DNA from: Kiritimatiellia bacterium
Lineage (GTDB): Bacteria; Verrucomicrobiota; Kiritimatiellia; RFP12; UBA1067
Direction: 5' to 3'
Length of the DNA stretch: 10,409 bases
Assembly (NCBI GenBank): GCA_017959645.1
Contig: JAGDAE010000184.1
Coordinates: 1 to 10,409, forward strand
Positions 1-4,947 of this stretch are shown piece after piece; positions within the stretch are counted from its first letter, which is position 1; each line of letters starts with the position of its first letter. The notes under the pieces were generated by a model. It did not search any database, was not told where the DNA came from, and saw only the letters and a list, made by a program, of their open reading frames with translations. The position numbers were made by a program, and so were the translations under genes.

Positions 1-66
1 CAACCTTGGACTTTTCCGAGTGCAACCATGGACTTTTTCGAGTGGATGGTTGCACTCGAAAACCGC
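1..66. repeat. 22-base repeat: two direct copies and one inverted copy
   Basis: Bases 1-22 and 23-44 are two adjacent copies of a 22-base unit and differ at only two positions. The unit starts CAACC(T/A)TGGACTTTT and ends CGAGTG. Bases 46-62 then carry part of the same unit in the opposite orientation. As a result CGAGTGCAACCAT at 17-29 and its exact reverse complement at 46-58 form a 13-bp inverted repeat around a 16-base spacer. The array is cut by the window edge, so more copies may lie to the left. Its function is unknown. No T-run follows the hairpin on either strand. It could be a protein-binding array, the end of a small mobile repeat, or a 3' RNA hairpin. Confidence 0.75.
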
Positions 67-155
67 CATTATAGGGTCTGAAATCCGCATCGGCGCAGAC
101 TGCAACCAGCGATTCCGCCAAATGGTTTCGCATTAGCCGGAAACCACCCCCCAAC

Positions 156-265
156 AAGCCCTTATATAAAACCGGGAAAGCGCCCATATGAAATCGCCGA
201 AGCCCTCATATGAAATCACCCTTACCCCCTTATGTTTTGCCGAAACCCCTCATATGTTTTCCGTT
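156..265. repeat. Tandem array of five imperfect 22-base repeats
   Basis: Five units lie in exact 22-base phase at 156-177, 178-199, 200-221, 222-243 and 244-265. The best-conserved core is CCCTCATATGAAATC. The six-base palindrome CATATG, or a one- to three-base variant of it, falls at 163, 185, 207, 229 and 251: TATATA, CATATG, CATATG, CTTATG, CATATG. Units 2-3 continue with AAATC, while units 4-5 continue with TTTTGC or TTTTCC. A 22-base period is not a multiple of three, so this is not a coding repeat. It is close to two turns of B-DNA, which would place a bound protein on one face of the helix. Binding-site array or iteron-like element is inference; no adjacent replication or regulator gene is visible. 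Confidence 0.75.
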
Positions 266-312
266 CGCCGGCCGATGCACAGCCATCTGCATGGCAATTG
301 CCCTTGAAACGG

Positions 313-1425
313 TCATATCCGGCTGTCCCAGTTTTTGAATACGGTTTCCTGGCCATTGGCGCGGATTGCGGCGAAAACCTCCGCCGGCGAACGTCCGTCC
401 GACAGAACGAACTGGGCGACGTCGGCGCGGTTCTCCTTGGCCAACACCGCGTAGCCGCCCGGGGTTACACGCGAACCTGCGCTCATGTTGTCGGCTGCGG
501 TCTGCACGATCCGGTCGCGGAACGCCGGCCGTTCGCGGGTCGATACGGTCATGCCGCATTGCGGAAACACGATGCGAAACGCCAACATCATTTGTTCAAG
601 GTCGTCTTCGTCCACTTCGCACGGCGGAACAAATCCGCCGTCGGTGCGGCAGATGCGCGGAAACGCGAACTGTATCTTCGCCTCGTAGCATTCCCGCATA
701 AGGTGGAAAGCGTGCGCCGCAAGGCTCGCCGCCTCGCGCCGCCAAGGACCGAGACCGAGCAGAAACGCGCATCCGAGCATGCGGAAGCCCGCCCGGCCGG
801 CCCGCAGTTGCGTGCCGAGCCGCCAATCGTAGTCTGCTTTCGGCCCGGCGGGATGCATATCGCGGTACAGATCGCGGTCGTACGTCTCCTGAAAACACAC
901 CAGCCCCTCGTATCCGGCGTCGAAAAGTTCACGGTAGCCGTCCTCGGACTGCGGTGCGACCTCCAGGGAAAGAAAGGAAAACATCCCCTTCAGCATCCGC
1001 CCGATCTGCGCAAGATGCTCGACGGTGTTGACCGCAGGGTCTTCGCCGGCCACCACAAGCAGCGAATCGATTCCGGTTTCGCGCACCGCCTCGCCCTCGG
1101 CGCGAATCTCGTCGAGCGAAAGGTTGCGCCGCGCCGTTCCGGCATGCTGGCGGCGGAAGTCGCAGTACCTGCACGAATTGACGCAAGTGTTGCCGATGTA
1201 GAGCGGAGCGTATACATTTACCGTCTTCCCGTAGTATCGGCGTCTTGCGGCCATGGCGACACGGCGCATCTGCGGCAGGAACGGACGCGCCGCTTCGCTT
1301 GTCAGATTCAGAAGATCGAACCAGCCATGCCGGTTTTTCGCGAGAGAACGCCGCACCGCATCCGGCGAAACTCCGGCCATGTACGCCTCGAGCCCGGCAT
1401 CGCCGTATTTGAGAAGCGGGAACAT
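313..1425 (-). CDS. thiH: 2-iminoacetate synthase ThiH (radical SAM tyrosine lyase)
   Basis: ThiH cleaves tyrosine with S-adenosylmethionine to give p-cresol and dehydroglycine (2-iminoacetate), the C2-N donor for the thiamine thiazole ring made by ThiG. The protein is 370 residues, close to the roughly 375 usual for the family. The radical-SAM [4Fe-4S] motif CVNSCRYC (C-x3-C-x2-C) is at residues 81-88, inside the typical context YIGNTCVNSCRYCDF. The C-terminal part has the ThiH-type segments TVSTRERPAFRD and MSAGSRVTPGGY. The start ATG at 1425 overlaps the thiG stop by one base (TAATG). There is no good Shine-Dalgarno of its own, so translational coupling to thiG is likely. The reading frame stays open far upstream, but that extension is an arginine-rich shadow of thiG. 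ThiH works under low oxygen, unlike the glycine oxidase ThiO, which fits an anaerobe. Confidence 0.96.
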   Translation of the reverse strand: MFPLLKYGDAGLEAYMAGVSPDAVRRSLAKNRHGWFDLLNLTSEAARPFLPQMRRVAMAARRRYYGKTVNVYAPLYIGNTCVNSCRYCDFRRQHAGTARRNLSLDEIRAEGEAVRETGIDSLLVVAGEDPAVNTVEHLAQIGRMLKGMFSFLSLEVAPQSEDGYRELFDAGYEGLVCFQETYDRDLYRDMHPAGPKADYDWRLGTQLRAGRAGFRMLGCAFLLGLGPWRREAASLAAHAFHLMRECYEAKIQFAFPRICRTDGGFVPPCEVDEDDLEQMMLAFRIVFPQCGMTVSTRERPAFRDRIVQTAADNMSAGSRVTPGGYAVLAKENRADVAQFVLSDGRSPAEVFAAIRANGQETVFKNWDSRI

Positions 1426-2189
1426 TACTTGAATATGTCCATCGGGCTCGTGGCATCCGCAGTCGCCGACGCGGACGGCGGAACGGCCTCGACCGCGAGC
1501 TCCGCGGCGCGGACTGCGAGTTTGAACGCCTCGGCCATCTTCACGGGATCTCCGGCAGCCGCCACGGCAGTGTTGGCGAGAACCGCGTCCGCGCCGAGTT
1601 CTATCGCCTCCGCCGCATGGCTGGGAAGCCCGATTCCGGCATCCACCACCACCGGCACGCGGCTCTGCTCCACGATGATCTCGATCATGTCGCGCGTGCG
1701 GATGCCGCGGTTCGAGCCTATCGGGGAGCCAAGCGGCATGACCGCAGCCGCGCCGGCTTCCTCGCAACGGCGCGCGAGGACGGGGTCGGCGTTTATGTAC
1801 GGCAAGACCACCATGCCCATCCTGGCGCATTCGCGCACGGCCGACAACGTCTCTACGGGATCCGGCAGAAGATATCGGGCGTCCGGATGTATCTCGATCT
1901 TCAGCCAGTTGAATCCTGCCGCCTTGCCGATCTTCGCGATGCGCACGGCTTCGTCGGCATTTCGCGCGCCAGACGTGTTGAGCATCACCTCTATCCGGTC
2001 GCGGTCGATGGCCTTCAATATGTCGTCGCCGCCCGGGTCGCCCTCGCGGATGCGCGTCAAGGCGACCGTCACGAGCTCCGTCCCGCTCGCGGCGAGCGCG
2101 GCACGCGTCTGGTCGCCGGATGCGAACTTTCCCGTCCCGAGAAAGAAACGGTTGGAGAATGTCCTTCCCCCGATCGACAATGGTTTCAT
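1425..2189 (-). CDS. thiG: Thiazole synthase ThiG
   Basis: ThiG condenses 1-deoxy-D-xylulose 5-phosphate, dehydroglycine and the sulfur of ThiS thiocarboxylate into the thiamine thiazole phosphate. The product is 254 residues, normal for this TIM-barrel family. Family signatures are FLGTGKF near residue 16, the Schiff-base lysine in NWLKIEIHPD (about K97), the phosphate-binding stretch MPLGSPIGSNRG at 151-162, and VVVDAGIGLPSHAAEAIELGADAVLANTA in the C-terminal third. The ATG at 2189 is preceded by a strong GGAGAGG. Another ATG four bases upstream (2193) is in a different frame and is not the start. The gene sits 15 bases after thiF and overlaps thiH by one base. ThiG and ThiH act together, so coupled synthesis makes sense. 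The last roughly 20 residues are alanine/serine-rich and not conserved-looking. Confidence 0.97.
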   Translation of the reverse strand: MKPLSIGGRTFSNRFFLGTGKFASGDQTRAALAASGTELVTVALTRIREGDPGGDDILKAIDRDRIEVMLNTSGARNADEAVRIAKIGKAAGFNWLKIEIHPDARYLLPDPVETLSAVRECARMGMVVLPYINADPVLARRCEEAGAAAVMPLGSPIGSNRGIRTRDMIEIIVEQSRVPVVVDAGIGLPSHAAEAIELGADAVLANTAVAAAGDPVKMAEAFKLAVRAAELAVEAVPPSASATADATSPMDIFK

Positions 2190-2193
2190 GCAT

Positions 2194-2200
2194 CCTCTCC
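2194..2200 (-). promoter_or_regulatory. Shine-Dalgarno of thiG
   Basis: The minus strand reads GGAGAGG seven bases (counted from GGAG) before the ATG at 2189. Two ATG codons lie four bases apart here, at 2193 and 2189. The spacing and the conserved ThiG N-terminus (MKPLSIGGRTF) decide for 2189. Confidence 0.75.
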
Positions 2201-2204
2201 TTTT

Positions 2205-2804
2205 TCAGATTTCCACGCCCAGCAGAAGCGCGACGACGGCATTCGCCTGCATCGCGGCCGCGATTCCAACACGCGGGCTGACCGGCGCGAGTCCATTCCT
2301 GATGTCGCTGGACATGTCACCGACCATAATCAGGTTCTTGCCGACGCGACGCTGGCCAATCGCGAGCGAACGCCCCCACCCGGCCAGTCCGCTCGCAGCC
2401 ACCACCGGCGTGCCCGACGGCAACACGGCCCCGAGAAACATCGATTTCGCGTCCGCCGAGTCGAGCGCCTCGACGATTGCCGAACAGTCTGAGAACGTCC
2501 AGCCGGCGTTTCCCGGGTCGAGCCGGACGTCGCGCATATCGAGCTCGAGAGCCGGCTCGATGCGCAGCAGATTCTCGGCCAGCGCCTCCACTTTCTTGCG
2601 CCCGAGCTGATCCCTGAAGAAGAACTGCCGGTTGAGATTCGATTCGCCCACCGTGTCGAAATCGGCGATGACGAGCCTCTTCACCCCGGCCCGCACGAGA
2701 TGCATGGCGACGTTGGAGCCTAGCCCTCCGGCGCCGGCGATGCCGATTCTGGCGCTTTCGAGGATGTTTCGCTCCCGTTCCGTCAGGTACGTGTTCGCGC
2801 CCAT
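2205..2804 (-). CDS. thiF: ThiS adenylyltransferase ThiF, short form
   Basis: ThiF activates the C-terminal glycine of ThiS as an acyl-adenylate so that it can be converted to the thiocarboxylate used by ThiG. The fold is the E1/MoeB/ThiF Rossmann type: GAGGLGSN at residues 24-31, then DFDTVGESNLNRQFFF at 48-63 with the ATP-binding Asp, Asn, Arg and Gln, and GRKKVEAL at 68-75. At 199 residues it is about 50 shorter than E. coli ThiF. It lacks the paired CxxC zinc motifs and has only one cysteine (C107). It therefore resembles the short 'family 2' ThiF of many anaerobes. The equivalent of the E. coli cysteine that forms a ThiF-ThiS acyl disulfide is not evident, so sulfur is probably delivered differently. 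It lies directly after thiS with a 3-base gap, which supports ThiF over MoeB. A role with another ubiquitin-like carrier cannot be excluded. Confidence 0.92.
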   Translation of the reverse strand: MGANTYLTERERNILESARIGIAGAGGLGSNVAMHLVRAGVKRLVIADFDTVGESNLNRQFFFRDQLGRKKVEALAENLLRIEPALELDMRDVRLDPGNAGWTFSDCSAIVEALDSADAKSMFLGAVLPSGTPVVAASGLAGWGRSLAIGQRRVGKNLIMVGDMSSDIRNGLAPVSPRVGIAAAMQANAVVALLLGVEI

Positions 2805-2807
2805 CGC

Positions 2808-3005
2808 TCAGCCTCCCGAAACGATGCCGTACACGTTGAGCACGCCGTTTTCTTCAAGAGAGAGCGCGGCCAAATCGGCGCCCGGACCGTAGACTTCGCC
2901 GGCATATTCCACGACGGCATTGGCGCCGACGCCCTTCTCCGCCAGAAACGCAGCCACGGTGGCGGCATCCGTCCGAGTCTCTTCGCCCTGATATCTGATT
3001 GTCAT
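2808..3005 (-). CDS. thiS: Sulfur carrier protein ThiS
   Basis: ThiS is a small beta-grasp (ubiquitin-like) protein whose C-terminal glycine is adenylated by ThiF and converted to a thiocarboxylate, the sulfur donor for ThiG. The product has 65 residues, the usual size. It ends in NGVLNVYGIVSGG with the obligatory Gly-Gly terminus. A Shine-Dalgarno GGAGAAG (3012-3018) lies six bases before the ATG at 3005. It is separated from the preceding amidotransferase gene by only 28 bases. That leaves no room for a TPP riboswitch or a full promoter, so the thi genes appear to be transcribed from upstream in the run. Confidence 0.94.
   Translation of the reverse strand: MTIRYQGEETRTDAATVAAFLAEKGVGANAVVEYAGEVYGPGADLAALSLEENGVLNVYGIVSGG
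2812..2817 (-). promoter_or_regulatory. Shine-Dalgarno of thiF inside the thiS Gly-Gly codons
   Basis: The minus strand reads GGGAGG here, seven bases before the thiF ATG at 2804. The same bases are the last two sense codons of thiS (GGA GGC), which encode its functional C-terminal Gly-Gly, followed by TGA. The site is a strong ribosome-binding site, so thiF does not depend only on coupling. Confidence 0.75.
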
Positions 3006-3033
3006 CTTTTTCTTCTCCGTTGCATCCGCGCGG

Positions 3034-3810
3034 CTACAGTCTGGCGAAATTCATGTACACGAGGCGGTAGTCGTCGGGGTTGTAGATGTATTCGTTCCCG
3101 TGCGACGGCCCTTCACGGACGAATTCGCCGTCCTTGACCGCGACGAGCCGCGTGAACGGCACCGGTTTCCATTCGCCATGCGACAGCGGACGGGTCGAGA
3201 ACACGACGCAGCCGCCTTCCGCTGAATAGTGAAGCGAATCGCGGAAGTTCGCGTGCGCATACATGAACTCGCCGTCGAAAACGAGCAGATTGAGCTTGTT
3301 CCCCTTCGACAGCCCGGCAACCGCATCCGAAAGAACGCCGAACCGTTCCTTCTCTCCGAGCGCATGCCCTTTGCGGATCTGCTCCCTGTCGATCATGGCG
3401 ACAAGGTGCAGCAGCACGCGCTCGGAATCCGTTTCTCCGAACTGGATGCCGATGTATCCGTTGAGTTCCGCGCCGTTGAACATCGTGCCGTTGTGCACAA
3501 GCGTCCATACCCGCCCGGAATTGTCGGCGGCCGTGAACGGATGGCAATTGGCATATTCCATCGCACCTATCGTGGCAAGACGTATGTGTGCGAGAAGCGC
3601 GCTCTCTTCTATCGGCTCGCAGAGAATGCTCCCCAGCGTCGCGCTCGCCGTCGCCGCGACCGCCTCTTTCTCGATTGCCGGAGCTTCGCCCGGACGCAGC
3701 GTCGCCAGGCCCCATCCGTGCGGATGCGCGTCCGCGTGCGAATAGAACTCCCGCAGGATATCATTCAATCTTCGCCGCTCTTTCGACGACACGCCCAAAA
3801 GCTCACACAT
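3034..3810 (-). CDS. Class II glutamine amidotransferase-fold protein (N-terminal Cys hydrolase)
   Basis: The 258-residue protein begins MCELLGVSS, so removal of Met exposes Cys as the N-terminal nucleophile of a class II (Ntn) amidotransferase. Further glutaminase-site features are HPHGWGLA at 29-36, AHIRLAT at 74-80 (the Arg contacts the substrate alpha-carboxylate), NCHPF at 88-92, HNGTMFN at 106-112, and the TDSE segment at 127-130. There is no second synthase domain, so it is a stand-alone domain related to YafJ/EgtC-type proteins rather than GlmS, PurF or AsnB. It probably hydrolyses a gamma-glutamyl amide bond; the substrate is unknown. The start at 3810 has GGAGG (3817-3821) six bases upstream, and the frame further upstream is a shadow of gshA. 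It overlaps the end of gshA by eight bases (ATGTGTGA), suggesting that the two products are made together. By analogy with ergothioneine EgtC, it could remove a gamma-glutamyl group added by the neighbouring ligases; that is inference. Confidence 0.88.
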   Translation of the reverse strand: MCELLGVSSKERRRLNDILREFYSHADAHPHGWGLATLRPGEAPAIEKEAVAATASATLGSILCEPIEESALLAHIRLATIGAMEYANCHPFTAADNSGRVWTLVHNGTMFNGAELNGYIGIQFGETDSERVLLHLVAMIDREQIRKGHALGEKERFGVLSDAVAGLSKGNKLNLLVFDGEFMYAHANFRDSLHYSAEGGCVVFSTRPLSHGEWKPVPFTRLVAVKDGEFVREGPSHGNEYIYNPDDYRLVYMNFARL

Positions 3811-4945
3811 GGCACGCCTCCATCCATGCATAGCGCTTTTCCGGCGAATACACCTTCTCCGCCTCGAAGGCCAATATGCGCTGCACCTCCGCAGGCCATC
3901 CGGCAGATGGCGCGAAACGCTCCTCCATGCGCTCCAGAAGCTCCCCGACGGCGCTCCAGTCGAAATCGAGCCGCGCCGCCGCCTTGAACCAACCCGCCGC
4001 CGCGATCTGCCGCTCCTCCGAGAGCGTCTCGCGCTCCTGCGCCGCGCACCAGAGCAGGAAGAGATGGATGAACTCGACATCGCGCGCGTCGACGAGTCCG
4101 CCGGTTAGCGGATTAAGATCTACGCACCGTATCTCGATGTGGACCACCCCCCTTTCGACCAGCGTAAGAAGATTGTTCGCGCCGCGAGGCTTGAGACGCA
4201 CCGGGTAGTAGAGTTCGCTCGGAGCGATGAGAAGTCCGTCCCGCACGTACCGCGCGATGCTTCTGGCGTATGCCCGCACGCCGGAAAAATCCAGTTGCGG
4301 CACGAAACGATTCCAGTACCCCTTTTCCGAGCACCTCACGCTCGCGTACCCGCCGCGCGGGCTCGCGGCCGTAAGCGCGACAATAGCCCAGCCCCATTTG
4401 ACGCACTGCGAGGCGACATGCAGATACAGTTCGTCGCGAAACTCGCGGAGCGACTCGTGCGATGTCGCCCCATTCGCCGCAGCCGCAACCAGTCTTTCGC
4501 CAAAGGAAAAATTCACGTGTATCCCGCAATACGCCATCAGACGCTTGCCGTACTTTGCCGCCAGATAATCTCGATATTCGCTTTTCCCTATGTATGCACC
4601 CGTGAAACGCGCAGGGACTATTTCGGACTCGTCGTCAATCGGCGGCGGGTTGGAATTCGTCCACAACCGCTCGCCGTTTCCGGCGATCTGCTCGATAATC
4701 ATGCGGTTGATCGCCTCCAGTTCCCTCACCGCTTCTCGCGCCGCCGGGTGCACGCCCGTATTGATCTCCGTCTGGTTTTCGCAGAAATCGCGGACTATCC
4801 GCGGATGGTCGGACGGGAAAGGATGCGGGGTCGTCGCCATGCGCCCGTCGCCGGCAACCCTCAGCGCCTCGCGCTCCAGGCCGAATTTCCCCTCCAAAGC
4901 GAAGGGGCGTATCGCGGGATCGTCCAAATCTATCATGCCCGGCAT
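3803..4945 (-). CDS. gshA: Glutamate-cysteine ligase, GshA type, single domain and short
   Basis: This family joins the gamma-carboxyl of glutamate to cysteine with ATP, giving gamma-glutamylcysteine. Motifs of the E. coli GshA/GshF class are clear: KFGLEREALRV at residues 20-30 (metal-binding Glu pair), FCENQTEINTG at 54-64, YCGIHVNFSFGE at 139-150, YYPVRLKPR at 246-254, and IEIRCVDLNPLTGG at 270-283. At 380 residues it is well below E. coli GshA (518) and lacks the C-terminal ATP-grasp glutathione synthetase domain of fused GshF. No gshB is in the window. I chose ATG 4945 because GGAG lies seven bases upstream. A TTG at 4951 is too close to that site, and the ATG at 4936 is further off. It starts two bases after the stop of the other ligase-like gene and overlaps the next gene by eight bases. 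The substrate could be cysteine or another amine or thiol. Confidence 0.9.
   Translation of the reverse strand: MPGMIDLDDPAIRPFALEGKFGLEREALRVAGDGRMATTPHPFPSDHPRIVRDFCENQTEINTGVHPAAREAVRELEAINRMIIEQIAGNGERLWTNSNPPPIDDESEIVPARFTGAYIGKSEYRDYLAAKYGKRLMAYCGIHVNFSFGERLVAAAANGATSHESLREFRDELYLHVASQCVKWGWAIVALTAASPRGGYASVRCSEKGYWNRFVPQLDFSGVRAYARSIARYVRDGLLIAPSELYYPVRLKPRGANNLLTLVERGVVHIEIRCVDLNPLTGGLVDARDVEFIHLFLLWCAAQERETLSEERQIAAAGWFKAAARLDFDWSAVGELLERMEERFAPSAGWPAEVQRILAFEAEKVYSPEKRYAWMEACHV
3817..3821 (-). promoter_or_regulatory. Shine-Dalgarno of the class II amidotransferase gene
   Basis: The minus strand reads GGAGG six bases before ATG 3810, inside the 3' end of gshA. It fixes the start at the conserved MCELLG, which puts the nucleophilic Cys at position 2, and excludes the longer open frame. 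Confidence 0.75.
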
Positions 4946-4947
4946 AG

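Larger units (their letters stand above)
1..312. other. Non-coding region beyond the 3' end of thiH, with repeats
   Basis: No convincing coding frame exists in these 312 bases. The region lies downstream of the thiH stop codon and runs off the left edge. It contains two repeat arrays, listed separately, with the 95 bases between them at 61-155. In that interval TGCAACCA recurs at 101-108, and a 7-bp inverted repeat (TGGTTTC at 123-129, GAAACCA at 140-146) encloses a 10-base loop. A perfect 10-bp palindrome GGCAATTGCC lies at 293-302, just after the thiH stop in the direction of transcription. None of these hairpins is followed by a T-run on either strand, so I do not call an intrinsic terminator. 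Confidence 0.7.

Noticed and set aside
123..146. Hairpin TGGTTTC...GAAACCA as a transcription terminator
   Set aside because: The stem is only seven base pairs with a 10-base loop and no T-run follows on either strand.
156..265. The 22-base array as a CRISPR
   Set aside because: The units are contiguous with no unique spacers and are too short and diverged. No cas gene is present.
1426..2193. Upstream extension of the thiH frame through all of thiG, starting at an ATG four bases before the thiG start
   Set aside because: The extension is arginine-rich nonsense in another frame of thiG. Family length and the TAATG junction place the thiH start at 1425.
232..2610. Open frame of about 790 codons on the plus strand, antisense to thiF, thiG and thiH
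   Set aside because: It lies opposite three well-recognised genes, has a low-complexity Ala/Arg/Ser composition and no recognisable domain. Long antisense frames are expected in GC-rich codon usage.
3006..3033. TPP riboswitch before thiS
   Set aside because: The gap is only 28 bases, and I found no TPP aptamer consensus in it.
3811..4080. N-terminal extension of the class II amidotransferase
   Set aside because: It is a Ser/Arg-rich shadow of gshA and would bury the catalytic N-terminal cysteine. The GGAGG before 3810 marks the real start.
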